DNA of 64,000 nucleotides from Pseudomonas sp. NFACC02 (GTDB lineage: Bacteria > Pseudomonadota > Gammaproteobacteria > Pseudomonadales > Pseudomonadaceae). Every line of letters starts with the position of its first letter. Position 1 is the first letter of the stretch. Below the pieces are notes generated by a model, which made no database searches, was not told the origin of the DNA, and saw nothing but the letters and a program-made list of their open reading frames with translations. Positions 1 through 12,439 of the stretch are shown here, one piece after another. The stretch spans positions 62,001-126,000 of the forward strand of contig NZ_FOEO01000013.1 in assembly GCF_900110765.1 (NCBI RefSeq). Direction: 5' to 3'. Position numbers and translations under genes: made by a program.

Positions 1-277
1 CATACAGCAGCGGTTGACCAAACTTTGCATTGGCCAGAAACGCCGACAGCAGCGGCAACATCAAGCCAAAACAAACCGCCCACAGCGCCGCCCTGGACTG
101 ATGCGCGCGCTTCCACAACAGCAACAATGCCAGCGCCGCCAGTACCACCGCGACGATGAACATTTCACGTAGATACGGCAGACCTGCTTTTTTGTTGTCG
201 GTCAGAAACAGGCACGCCGAGTTCAGAAACATCAAGGCGAATAACAGCGTCGCAAAGGAAAAGAGCCTTCTGGTCAC
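1..277 (-). CDS. Polytopic membrane protein, possible O-antigen/EPS polymerase (partial)
   Basis: Only the N-terminal ~92 codons lie in the window; the gene runs off its left edge. I start it at the GTG at 277-275, which has AAAAAGG about 10 nt upstream; an in-frame TTG further up has no ribosome site. The visible protein has two strongly hydrophobic segments (about residues 4-25 and 42-58) separated by a short polar stretch, followed by a third starting near residue 65. It follows the GT2 gene by about 50 nt in an exopolysaccharide operon that has a flippase and a co-polymerase but otherwise no polymerase, so a Wzy-like polymerase or ligase is the likely role. That is inference from context; no family motif is visible in this fragment. 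Confidence 0.5.
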   Translation of the reverse strand, partial: MTRRLFSFATLLFALMFLNSACLFLTDNKKAGLPYLREMFIVAVVLAALALLLLWKRAHQSRAALWAVCFGLMLPLLSAFLANAKFGQPLLY

Positions 278-327
278 GGCGAATACCTTTTTGGACAAAA
301 CATCAGGCGAGCGAGCACTGCGGCTGA

Positions 328-1269
328 TCAGCGCCAGGAAAAGGCGAAGCCCTCACTGATGCCCTTCAAACCGTAACGAATATTTTTGGGGCTTCTGCTG
401 TTTTGCAGCACGGTGATGGACGCCAGCGCCAGCGAAGAGACGACACAACAGATCGCTGAGTGAAATCTGCGGTTGTACATGATCGCCGCTCGGTTTCGAT
501 AAAAGTGGAACAGGTGGCTTTTGCCCTTGGTACTGCCACTGTCGCCATGGCGGGCAAAACTGTTCAGCGCGACCTGACAGGTGATGCCACGTCCCGCCGC
601 CCGGCGCTGCCAGTCGACTTCTTCGGAGTACATGAAGTAACGCTCGTCCATCAGGCCGACCTGATCGATGACGCGGCGGGACACCAGCATCGATGCACCC
701 ATCAGGTAATCAGGGGAGGGCAGGTTGAGCTGGGCCAGTCGTGAACGATCGGCGTTCTTGCCAATCAGCTTCGTTTTGCCAAGCCATGGGTAGACCGTAC
801 CGCCGCCCACGCACTGCACAATGTCGGGATCATCGGCGTACACGAGCACCGACGCGGTGAAACCGCAATGCGGATCAGCCGTCATCGTGTCGAGCAGAGC
901 CTCCAGCGCGCCAGGTTCGACCGTGATGTCGTTGTTCAGAATCCAGAAATAGTCGTAGCCCGCCCTGTGTGCGTACGCGATGCCGACGTTATTACCGCCG
1001 GCATACCCGTGGTTACCGTTGTTCCTGATCAGACAACGCGCATATTTGCGCGAGTCATGCCGTATCTCATCCTGGGTGCTGATGAGCGTCCGGTCAGGAC
1101 CCTGCCGGGACAGATGAGCAACCAGTCTCTGGTAGTCGTCTGGCCGAGAGTCGTTGTCGATGATCACGACGGGAGTCGAGTAGCTGGCCTCAAGAGAGCG
1201 AATGCAGTCGAGGGTCTGCTCGGCGCCGTTCCAGTTGAGGATAATCGCGCAAACCTTGTCGGTGTTCAT
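328..1269 (-). CDS. GT2 family glycosyltransferase (rhamnosyltransferase-like)
   Basis: A 313-residue inverting glycosyltransferase of the GT-A fold, WbbL/rhamnosyltransferase type, expected to add one sugar to the lipid-linked exopolysaccharide repeat on the cytoplasmic face of the membrane. Visible marks are NWNG at residues 13-16, the IDNDS nucleotide-binding turn near residue 38, the metal-binding LNND (DxD equivalent) near residue 115, GASMLVSR, and the acceptor/catalytic stretch DERYFMYSEEVDW. The last ~40 residues hold one hydrophobic segment. It lies about 75 nt downstream of the flippase gene in the same operon. The donor sugar cannot be told from sequence. Confidence 0.85.
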   Translation of the reverse strand: MNTDKVCAIILNWNGAEQTLDCIRSLEASYSTPVVIIDNDSRPDDYQRLVAHLSRQGPDRTLISTQDEIRHDSRKYARCLIRNNGNHGYAGGNNVGIAYAHRAGYDYFWILNNDITVEPGALEALLDTMTADPHCGFTASVLVYADDPDIVQCVGGGTVYPWLGKTKLIGKNADRSRLAQLNLPSPDYLMGASMLVSRRVIDQVGLMDERYFMYSEEVDWQRRAAGRGITCQVALNSFARHGDSGSTKGKSHLFHFYRNRAAIMYNRRFHSAICCVVSSLALASITVLQNSRSPKNIRYGLKGISEGFAFSWR

Positions 1270-1344
1270 GAAAGAAATCCTCAGAGGGGAAGGGATACTG
1301 CAGGCGTAGCTGCCGCCCGATCAGCGCAACATCCGATTTTTAAA

Positions 1345-2709
1345 TCAGGCCGTTCGCACGGGCAGACGGCGATACCAGCGTTGCCCCTGGAACAGCACGA
1401 TGATGATCATCGACAGGTTGATCAGCACGTTGGCGGCGGCATACGCCATGACCACCACGAGCGGATCCTTCACGATAAATGCACCGCCCAGCACAGCCAG
1501 AATTCGCAGGCTCGTGCTGACGAGCTCAAACACCAGGAAGGTCCTCTGCAGGGACAGCGCCGGTATGGCGACCAGACAGGGCCCGCCGATAAAGCCGGCA
1601 AACTCGGAGATCGCCAGCCACCTCGCGTACTCGCCCGCGGTTTCCCACGGCGTGCCGAACGCGAGCGCGAACAGCCACGGCCCGGCGATGACCAGCGCGG
1701 CAAACGGTGCCAGACCGGCCAATGCCATCCCGGCCACGCCTCGCATCAGCAGGCCTGTGACGGGTTCGCTGCCGTGAATCGCCTGGGTGATACGCGGGTA
1801 GTAGACACTGCCGACCGCCTTGCCGATGAAGTTGCTGGGCATCGCCAGCACTTGCAGACACAGCGCGAAAAAGCCGGCCGGAACCGCACCGAAAGCCGAA
1901 GCCAGCACCAGCGTCGGCATGTGTACAGACAGGGCATTGATCAACACTTGCGGCGCGCGAAACAGCGGGAAGTCCCGATATTCGGAGGCGAGTTGGCGTA
2001 AGGTTTTGTGCGAGCGCTCAGCCGCGTTTGAGTGACCGGAAACACGCCCTGGCTCACGGCGCAGACGAATGCCGATCAACAGCAAGGCGCTGTGTATCAC
2101 GTAATAAAGCGCACTCGTCACGACGAGAACCGGCGCGGTCGCCAGCACTAAACCGGCCCCACTGCGGGTGGCGTTGTATATCAGCGCATGCAAGGTCGCC
2201 GCACGCGCCGTCAGGCTGAAGCGCTGGTTGCGATAGAGCCATTGCTGAGTGATCTCCAGTACCGCCGAGCTGAACATGACAATCGGCAGCAGCATCAGGT
2301 AAGGGATCAGAATGTCGATTCCCAACGCTTCGGACGCCTGGACACCCCAGCCGTATAACAACGCGGCAATCACCCCGCAGACCGTCGCCGCGATCCACAA
2401 GGAAAGCCGAATCAGGCCGCGGGCATCACGGTCTGACTGTGGCAGGACAATCGCCATCGGGTACGTCAATGCGCACCACGGGATGAGAATGATCGTGAGG
2501 CTCTGGAACGTGCCGACCACACCGAATGCTTCCGGGCCATAGATGCGCATGATCACCGGAATCAGCGCGAGGTTTATCGCCTGGGCCCCCGCGCTGCCGG
2601 AAATCGTGGTGACGATGTTGCGTACCAACCGTGCCTGCCACACCTGTCGAACCACACCACGCCAACCCGCGCCAGGCAGGCCGGTGGCGGTTAATTCGGG
2701 ATCTGCCAT
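1345..2709 (-). CDS. Wzx-like lipopolysaccharide/exopolysaccharide flippase
   Basis: A 454-residue polytopic protein of the MOP superfamily (polysaccharide flippase type). About 12 hydrophobic helices follow a short basic N-terminus. The family-typical first helices read GAQAINLALIPVIMRIYGPEAFG. The role is to flip undecaprenyl-linked repeat units to the periplasm. The open frame extends 34 codons further upstream, but the ATG at 2709 has AAGGAG about 8 nt before it and the extension overlaps the preceding gene, so I start here. It sits between the initiating sugar transferase and the GT2 gene. Substrate unknown. Confidence 0.85.
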   Translation of the reverse strand: MADPELTATGLPGAGWRGVVRQVWQARLVRNIVTTISGSAGAQAINLALIPVIMRIYGPEAFGVVGTFQSLTIILIPWCALTYPMAIVLPQSDRDARGLIRLSLWIAATVCGVIAALLYGWGVQASEALGIDILIPYLMLLPIVMFSSAVLEITQQWLYRNQRFSLTARAATLHALIYNATRSGAGLVLATAPVLVVTSALYYVIHSALLLIGIRLRREPGRVSGHSNAAERSHKTLRQLASEYRDFPLFRAPQVLINALSVHMPTLVLASAFGAVPAGFFALCLQVLAMPSNFIGKAVGSVYYPRITQAIHGSEPVTGLLMRGVAGMALAGLAPFAALVIAGPWLFALAFGTPWETAGEYARWLAISEFAGFIGGPCLVAIPALSLQRTFLVFELVSTSLRILAVLGGAFIVKDPLVVVMAYAAANVLINLSMIIIVLFQGQRWYRRLPVRTA

Positions 2710-2738
2710 GACCGATCTCCTTTGATCGCCGCCGCGCT

Positions 2739-4133
2739 TCAATAGATGTTGCGAGAGAACAAGGTGAATGGCGTCTTGAACAGGATTTTGATATCCAGCC
2801 AGAGCGACCAATGGTTGATGTAGTCCAGATCCTTTTCGATCCGCTTCTGCATTTTTTCGAGGGTTTCGGTTTCGCCCCGCAACCCGCTCACCTGCGCAAG
2901 CCCGGTCATGCCGGGCTTGATTCGATGCCTGGCCATGTAAGCGATGATCTTGTCGCCGTAATAGTGATTATGGGCGACCGCGTGTGGACGCGGTCCGACC
3001 AGGGCCATTTCACCGCGCAAGACGTTGATCAACTGAGGCAGCTCATCGATCGACGTACGTCGGATGAAAGCGCCGACTTTAGTGATACGCGCGTCGTTCT
3101 GCGTCGCCTGCTTGACCGCTGTGTCGTCGTGCAGACGCATGGAGCGGAATTTCCACACCAGAATCACCATCCCGTTACAGCCATGCCGTGGTTGTCGAAA
3201 AAAGACGGGACCGGGCGATGACACTTTCACCGCGATCGCTACGGCAAGCATCACCGGGAACAGAACTATCAGCGACACCAACGCCAGTCCACGGTCGAAC
3301 AACTCCTTGCCCAGGGCTGCCGCCGGATGAGAACTGAGCGGAGTCTCGTTGAGGTAGATCGCGGGAAATTGCTCAATCTGCGAAATGGATTGGTTGAGCA
3401 ACATCATGCTGCTGAAATCCGGAATCCACACCACATCGACATTCAGGTCGAGCAGGGCCAGGTAAATGGCTTCTATCTGCGCCGCCTTGCTCAGCGGCAT
3501 GGCGATGTACACCCGCCTGATGCGATGCCGCGTCACCAGATCGTTGAGCTCTGGCAGGGCGCCAAGCACCGGTATGTGAGCGTGCGGCACGGGATGCGCG
3601 ACGTCCTCATCAGCGCTGGAAACCATCCCGATGACAGGCACCCGCTCATGTAATCGTTGCGCCAGGCTGTAGGCCAGCGGGCAGGTCCCGACGATCACGG
3701 CGGTGCGTTCGTATCGCAGCCAGCGAGCATGCAAATGGGTGAGGTAGCGCAAGGGGAGGTAGCTGCCCGCCTGCGCCAGGAACCCGAAGACGGCCATCCT
3801 TGCCAGCAACGCATGATCGAGGTTCACATAGTCCAGGCAAACCCGTGCGACGGCAGACAGGCTCGCCATCAACACAGCCCAGCCCGCCAGCAGACGCAAC
3901 AGGCCAACGCCGTATCCATAGCGTTTGTGATACACGTGCAACGCGGCGTAGACAGGGACCGAGGCGAGCACCCCGAGAAGGATCAGCACCCGGTACTCCG
4001 TTGCGATATAGCCGAACTGGTGGAGCACCAGAAAACAGATGGTCAGACTGGAAAGGACCGTGGCACTCGCCCACTGAGCCCAGAACGTCAGACCTCTGCG
4101 ATTGACCAGAGGATGTAAGCGTCGAGCAAGCAT
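2739..4133 (-). CDS. Undecaprenyl-phosphate sugar-1-phosphate transferase (WcaJ-like)
   Basis: A 464-residue polyprenyl glycosylphosphotransferase that starts repeat-unit synthesis by moving hexose-1-phosphate from UDP-sugar to undecaprenyl phosphate. Four N-terminal membrane helices are followed by a Rossmann-like middle domain and the C-terminal bacterial sugar transferase domain. That domain shows KELFDRGLAL, SPGPVFFRQPRHGCNG, the WKFRSM motif, RRTSIDELPQLINVL, GPRPHAV and KPGMTGLAQVSGLRG. The C-terminus ends NIY, as is usual. A GTG 27 nt upstream is possible, but the ATG at 4133 has GGGAG 7 nt before it. The next upstream gene is the Wzc-like kinase. The size and five-segment layout fit WcaJ/PslA-type enzymes rather than the short PglC type. 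Confidence 0.9.
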   Translation of the reverse strand: MLARRLHPLVNRRGLTFWAQWASATVLSSLTICFLVLHQFGYIATEYRVLILLGVLASVPVYAALHVYHKRYGYGVGLLRLLAGWAVLMASLSAVARVCLDYVNLDHALLARMAVFGFLAQAGSYLPLRYLTHLHARWLRYERTAVIVGTCPLAYSLAQRLHERVPVIGMVSSADEDVAHPVPHAHIPVLGALPELNDLVTRHRIRRVYIAMPLSKAAQIEAIYLALLDLNVDVVWIPDFSSMMLLNQSISQIEQFPAIYLNETPLSSHPAAALGKELFDRGLALVSLIVLFPVMLAVAIAVKVSSPGPVFFRQPRHGCNGMVILVWKFRSMRLHDDTAVKQATQNDARITKVGAFIRRTSIDELPQLINVLRGEMALVGPRPHAVAHNHYYGDKIIAYMARHRIKPGMTGLAQVSGLRGETETLEKMQKRIEKDLDYINHWSLWLDIKILFKTPFTLFSRNIY

Positions 4134-4223
4134 GGTGATACTCCCAAGCGTTCGTCGCACGCCCGTAAGTCATTGCCCAGGCTGAGCTGATGATTTTCTT
4201 AAGCGACAGTCGCCGTTTTCCCG

Positions 4224-6452
4224 TTACACCTTTGGCTGATATGCCTCACCCGGTAGATAGCCGTAATAGCCTTGATGGTCATAGCGAGCGTTGGTCGCAG
4301 AGACCTGATTGAGAATGACGCCGATCACCGGCGCCCCGTTACGCAACAGCTGCCCGACACCTCGCTGTACAACGGGGGTGGACGTGCTGTCTGACTTCAC
4401 GACGTAGAGCACTGCATCAGCCAGCGCGCAGAGCAACGCGGCATCACTGACCGAATGGCTGGCGGGCGAATCAATGATGATGCGGTCGTAGTGCTGTCGG
4501 GCCCAGTCCAGAAAGCTGGTGAAGCGGGGAGAGGCGAGCAACTCGAGCGGGTTGGACGGAACCTCGCCGGCCGGCAAGACATCCATGTCCGCTACGTGCT
4601 GAATGCACTCGCCGCTGCGCGCGCTGCCGTTTACCAGGTTCGCCAGTCCGATCTGACCATTACTCAAGCCCAGGTTCTTGGCCAGTGTCGGTCGTCGAAG
4701 GTCAGCCTCGATCAACAGCACGCGCTCCAGCCGCCCCAAGGCGCAAGCCAGATTCACCGCAATCGCGCTTTTGCCTTCGCCAGGCACGGATGAGGTGATC
4801 ACCAGCACATGGCGACGAGCATTGATGTCGCTGAGCATGACCCCGGTGCGCGCCGTTCGAATCGCTTCACTGAACGCCGAGTCGTCGTTGCGCTCGAACT
4901 GCCGGGCAATCCGTGCCCGGTTTTTCTTCTGCAACAACGGCACGACACCCAACACCGGCAGGCGCATTTTCTTCTCGACATCGTCGGTGGATTTGACGGT
5001 GTTTTTCATCGCGTCACGCAGCAGTGACACACCGCAGCCACATCCAAATGCCAACAGCGCAGCGATCGACAGGATCAGCGACTTGCGCGGTGTATTGGGT
5101 TGCAGGGGTGTAATCGCTTCATCGACGATTCGCGCATTGCTTGACCCCAAATCGGACGTCGCCATGGTTTCTCGCAACCGATTAATGAAGGTCTCGTACA
5201 ACGAGCGATTGCTGTCGACATCGCGCTGCAACTCTCGCAACTTGAACTCTTTGCGCGAAATGTCCTGAATCTGCGCACGACTGGTATTCACCGATGCACG
5301 CAGGGCGCTTTCGTTGGCCTGCGCCAGTTGGTAATTATTCTGCAGGCCGGCAACCACCTGGTTGACCTGCGTTTCCATGCTGGCCTTGGCGGCGGCAAGG
5401 TCCGAGCGCGCAGCGATCATCTTCGGATGTCGGTCGCCGTAACGTCGGGATAACTCATCGACCTTGGCCTGAGCCTTGGCCACGTCTGCCTGGAATTGTT
5501 GAATCACCGGGTTGTTGATCACCGCAGGAATCGTCGACAACTGGCTGGCGCTCTTGCCACTGATCGATTGCACCTGCTGATACTGACTTTGTGCCTCGGC
5601 GCGTTCACGGCGTGCGTCGATCATGCGATCACTGGTTTTCGCGAGTTCATTGGCGGTGATCGTCGTCACGCCGCCCACATCAACCAGCCCTTGGGCATCG
5701 CGATAGGCTTGAAGCTTGTTTTCCGATGCCTGCAATTGCGTGCGCAGTTCGTTCACGCGTGTGTCCATCCACCGGCTGGCGGTGAGTGAGTCGTTCACCT
5801 GCGCGTCGAGCCGACTGTCCAGATAACCTCGCGCCAGTGAATTGGCTGCCGCAGCCGCAGTCTGTTTGTCCTTGAGCGTGACACCGATGGTGACCAACTG
5901 GCTTTTACCCACAGAGCCCACCGAGGTGTGCTCCATCAATTCCATCACAGCGCCATCGAATACCTGTGTCGGCGTGAGCACCTCGCCTTTGCTCCACTGC
6001 GCCGGAAACCACTCAGGCCGAAGAGCCGCAATCATCGATTTCAGACGGGCCATGAGGTAGGGACGCTGGCGCGGGTCGAATTCAGGATGCTCGGTGAGGT
6101 TCAGCTGTCGCACGGCACGCTCTGCAACGCCCCGACTCTGAATCAGGCTGATCTGGGTTTGAAGGTAATCGCTGGTCGGGTTGCTCGGGTCGGCCGGTGG
6201 CTGGAATGAAATCAGCGATGCGCTTTTCGGCTCGATCACCAAAGACGCCACCGCGCGATACACTGGGGTGATCGTCTGCATCAGTCCTGCCGCCAGTACG
6301 ACGGCGAGGAGCGTGACCGTCAGAATGCTCCACTTGCTCGCCCACAGGGTCTGTCCTATTTTGCGCGAGTCAAGAAAGTCTCGATCGTCTTCCGGAATCC
6401 CTGGCGAATGCCGGCCGATCTCGTTTCGCGTGCTGATGCTGATCTGGCCCAT
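4224..6452 (-). CDS. Polysaccharide co-polymerase with BY-kinase domain (Wzc-like)
   Basis: A 742-residue inner-membrane protein controlling chain length and export of the polysaccharide. Order of parts: cytoplasmic N-terminus, first membrane helix at about residues 43-63 inside a Wzz domain, a long periplasmic coiled-coil/GNVR region, a second helix near residue 455, then a bacterial tyrosine kinase. The kinase has Walker A VPGEGKS (about 556-562), Walker A' LLIEADLRRP, Walker B IIIDSPA and a short C-terminal tyrosine cluster (YDHQGYYGY..Y) for autophosphorylation. The cluster has only about five tyrosines. The ATG at 6452 overlaps the stop of the export gene; a TTG two codons upstream has a better-spaced AGGGG, so the start is uncertain by 6 nt. 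Confidence 0.9.
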   Translation of the reverse strand: MGQISISTRNEIGRHSPGIPEDDRDFLDSRKIGQTLWASKWSILTVTLLAVVLAAGLMQTITPVYRAVASLVIEPKSASLISFQPPADPSNPTSDYLQTQISLIQSRGVAERAVRQLNLTEHPEFDPRQRPYLMARLKSMIAALRPEWFPAQWSKGEVLTPTQVFDGAVMELMEHTSVGSVGKSQLVTIGVTLKDKQTAAAAANSLARGYLDSRLDAQVNDSLTASRWMDTRVNELRTQLQASENKLQAYRDAQGLVDVGGVTTITANELAKTSDRMIDARRERAEAQSQYQQVQSISGKSASQLSTIPAVINNPVIQQFQADVAKAQAKVDELSRRYGDRHPKMIAARSDLAAAKASMETQVNQVVAGLQNNYQLAQANESALRASVNTSRAQIQDISRKEFKLRELQRDVDSNRSLYETFINRLRETMATSDLGSSNARIVDEAITPLQPNTPRKSLILSIAALLAFGCGCGVSLLRDAMKNTVKSTDDVEKKMRLPVLGVVPLLQKKNRARIARQFERNDDSAFSEAIRTARTGVMLSDINARRHVLVITSSVPGEGKSAIAVNLACALGRLERVLLIEADLRRPTLAKNLGLSNGQIGLANLVNGSARSGECIQHVADMDVLPAGEVPSNPLELLASPRFTSFLDWARQHYDRIIIDSPASHSVSDAALLCALADAVLYVVKSDSTSTPVVQRGVGQLLRNGAPVIGVILNQVSATNARYDHQGYYGYLPGEAYQPKV

Positions 6453-6454
6453 GG

Positions 6455-6982
6455 TCAAAAGAACCCCTGATCGATGTTGATGGTGTCACCCGGTTCAACC
6501 AACGTATTCAACGACGCCTTGACGACGCTGCGGCTCGGGTCTGTTCCACGAATGATGCTGATGCGCTTGTCAGAAGCCCGCTCGGTGAGGCCCCCCGCGA
6601 CAGCGATCGCACGGTCCAGCGTCAACCCGGGCTGAAAGGGATAACCGCCGGGTAGTTTGACTTCGCCGCTGATGTAGAACTGGCGGTAAGTCAGCACGCT
6701 GACCGAAACCCTGGGGTCGACCAGATAGCCGTCTTTGAGCTTGCTGGTGATGAGCTTTTCAACCGCAGTCGGGGTCAGCCCCTTCGCATTGATCTCCCCA
6801 ATGAACGGGTAGGAGAAAGTGCCTGCGTCGGTCAGCCGAATCTCTTTGAAACTCAAGTCAGACTCGCCGAATACATTGATGTTGATGACGTCGCCTGAGC
6901 CGAGCTGATACTGCGCCGCCGCAAAGCTCAGCGTACTGCAGACCAGAAGCACGGTTGCGATGAGGATTTGACGGATAGACAT
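6455..6982 (-). CDS. Polysaccharide export protein, short Wza/BexD-like
   Basis: A 175-residue protein with a Sec signal peptide (hydrophobic residues 6-22, likely cut after AAA). A poly-export (SLBB-type) domain begins YQLGSGDVININVFGE, followed by VSVLTYRQFYISGEVKLPGGYPF and a single SLBB-like repeat. It would form the periplasmic/outer-membrane part of the export channel with the Wzc-like protein. There is no lipobox cysteine at the cleavage site, and it is about half the length of Wza, with no C-terminal amphipathic helix. The separate barrel protein encoded just upstream may therefore supply the outer-membrane pore. Start at 6982 chosen for GGGAGG 7 nt upstream; the frame extends further but without a ribosome site. 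Confidence 0.85.
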   Translation of the reverse strand: MSIRQILIATVLLVCSTLSFAAAQYQLGSGDVININVFGESDLSFKEIRLTDAGTFSYPFIGEINAKGLTPTAVEKLITSKLKDGYLVDPRVSVSVLTYRQFYISGEVKLPGGYPFQPGLTLDRAIAVAGGLTERASDKRISIIRGTDPSRSVVKASLNTLVEPGDTINIDQGFF

Positions 6983-7050
6983 AGAGCAACCTCCCATCCA
7001 GATTCTGGCCCTGAAGGGCCTTTTCACGTCGACCTTCAAGCCTGCGAATC

Positions 7051-8211
7051 TCACAGGCTCAAGGCGATAGTCAGCATGTAAACGTTGCGGGTGTAGGTCT
7101 GCTCATCCAGATTCGAGTCGTTTTTCCAACGCTGATACCCCAGCGACACCTCGGCCCAACGGGTGGGCGAATAGATCACTGAAGTCCCAAAGGCATTGAG
7201 CTTGTCGTCACGCCCACCAACGCCCAGGTATTCAAGATCCGCGTATCGGTAGTGCACGTCAGTGGCGATCCAGGGCGACCAGGTATGTCGCCAACCGAGC
7301 CGGGTGCTGGTGTCATGCACGGTGTTTGCGCCATCGTCACCTTCTTCGAACGACTTGCGCGCATTGACGTAAAACGTGGAGTAGGTACGCGGTTTGTATT
7401 CAACGTTGGCCTCCCATGTCGGGCTGCTGTAGTCATTCACATCACTGTCATCGAAGTTCTTGCGCTCGTAGCCCACCCGCACACTGCCGCTGAGCTTGGC
7501 GGTGATGTCACGGGTGACACCGACTAACACCGCATCTCCGGTACTGTTGCGCGGGCTGTTGCTGATGACGTAATCGAAGTCGCTGTGACGCACTTCCACC
7601 AGCGCACGCGTACTCCCGCCAAGCCGGTGGTACCAGGTTCCGATATAGGTCGTGGTGTCGTGCTCTTTGTCATCGTTGAGCGTGCCGCTGTTGCGATATC
7701 GCAGCTGCTGGTACTCAGCCGATACGTCGATCTGGTTCATCGCCGTTCGCGCGCCGAAGCTGTAACCCACTTTGCCGTTCTTCAGCGTGTACTTGTCGTT
7801 TTCACGAGGCTCTGCGGTCTGCACGGTTTCTTCGGCACGGCGATAACCCAACTCCAGATTCAACCGATTTCGAGAGTTGAACTCCATGACGCTTCTGGCC
7901 TTGAGCGCTTGATCCACGTGATCGGCGTCCGCGTGGTCCTGATAGGTGCGGCTATCGACCGCGTATTCAAGTTGATAACCGCTGGTACGTGTTTGCGTCT
8001 CGAGGAGAAACGTCGGGCGCACCGACGTTATCCACGATGCTTGCTCGTGGTTGGGCAATGTTCGGAAGTTATCGTCGTACTGCTCACTGACTTTCAGTGA
8101 GGGCGTGAAGTCGAACCCGCCCACCTCAACGCTCTGAGGTTTGCCCTCCATCGCCGCCAAAGGAAAAGGGATGGACATGAGCAAAGCCAGGAGATCTTTC
8201 CGGTTGATCAT
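7051..8211 (-). CDS. Outer-membrane beta-barrel protein of the EPS operon (EpsL-like)
   Basis: A 386-residue protein with a short signal peptide (MINRKDLLALLMSIPFPLAA). It has many alternating aromatic/polar strands typical of an outer-membrane barrel, ending in a hydrophobic C-terminal strand (YMLTIALSL). The opening FTPSLKVSEQYDDNFR is typical of the BBP2/EpsL group found in exopolysaccharide operons. It is the first gene of the operon and lies 68 nt before the export protein, so a role in polymer secretion is likely. AAGGA is 8 nt upstream of the ATG. Exact substrate and strand count are not determined; assignment to EpsL specifically is from size, opening motif and context. Confidence 0.7.
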   Translation of the reverse strand: MINRKDLLALLMSIPFPLAAMEGKPQSVEVGGFDFTPSLKVSEQYDDNFRTLPNHEQASWITSVRPTFLLETQTRTSGYQLEYAVDSRTYQDHADADHVDQALKARSVMEFNSRNRLNLELGYRRAEETVQTAEPRENDKYTLKNGKVGYSFGARTAMNQIDVSAEYQQLRYRNSGTLNDDKEHDTTTYIGTWYHRLGGSTRALVEVRHSDFDYVISNSPRNSTGDAVLVGVTRDITAKLSGSVRVGYERKNFDDSDVNDYSSPTWEANVEYKPRTYSTFYVNARKSFEEGDDGANTVHDTSTRLGWRHTWSPWIATDVHYRYADLEYLGVGGRDDKLNAFGTSVIYSPTRWAEVSLGYQRWKNDSNLDEQTYTRNVYMLTIALSL

Positions 8212-8425
8212 TCACAATTCCTTCCAGCGCTCGGCCAGACAATGGGCATGGAAAAAGGCAAACAAACGCCGAAAACCCATCCGGAATGACGCCGGTGGGG
8301 AAAGGAAAACGCGGGATATTCTTTGCCAGACACTGCCTCAGAGTTTGAGTGGGCAGGCGGCATCTGCACGACCAGTGTTCACTGGGGGCAGGGGTACAAC
8401 AGGCAGGAACCAAAAATTTGATATA

Positions 8426-8433
8426 GCTACCGC
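8426..8433 (-). promoter_or_regulatory. ops/JUMPstart-like element in the EPS operon leader
   Basis: Read on the minus strand this is GCGGTAGC, the core of the ops element (GGCGGTAGnnT) that recruits RfaH/NusG-type antiterminators to long polysaccharide operons. The base before the core is T rather than G and the distal T is not at the consensus position. It lies about 215 nt upstream of the first EPS gene, a typical leader position. An 8-nt match is weak alone; position and operon type carry the case. The rest of 8212-8840 shows no gene and presumably holds the operon promoter. Confidence 0.3.
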
Positions 8434-8842
8434 ACCGAGATGCCTCGGAGCGATGAATCAAATAAAGGGGGTTTCACATCAACCATGCGAAATGCGGGGG
8501 CGCATGGACTACCGATGAATACTGAAATCCGTCACGACGAAGTCGCTTCGGGGATACTGCGCCGGCGATCATTAGGTGCGTCGGGACAGGAAGATACTGT
8601 CGCCGGCGGCATCGCTCGACGGTCTGAGTATGCGCAAGGATTGTGACTTGTGTAAGTCCGTCGACAGACGGTTTGCCTGCCTGTTACTCAGCCGTAACAC
8701 CCAGTTGGGCGGATGTTAGGCCTGGGAGACATTCGGCAGTGTGGATTCACCCTGACTTATCGTCCTTACCTGCAGAGATAGCTGTTGTTGTAAAAAAGAT
8801 GAGTCCGGAGTCCGTCCATTTGCGCTACACCTTCGTCCCAAT

Positions 8843-8879
8843 AAAAAACCCCGGTGACCTTCGGTCAACCGGGGTTTTT
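8843..8879 (-). terminator. Rho-independent terminator of the dnaA-gyrB operon
   Basis: A strong hairpin CCCCGGTGACC / GGTCAACCGGGG (one A bulge, TTC loop) flanked by an A run on the left and TTTTT on the right. It ends about 20 nt past the gyrB stop and can work in both directions. Confidence 0.9.
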
Positions 8880-8899
8880 CGTTTCTGGGGGACAAAACC

Positions 8900-12425
<3,526 letters not shown>

Positions 12426-12439
12426 CTATCGGCTGCTGA

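Noticed and set aside
868..2001. 377-residue plus-strand frame across the glycosyltransferase and flippase genes
   Set aside because: Shadow frame rich in Arg, Gln and His, antisense to two recognisable genes.
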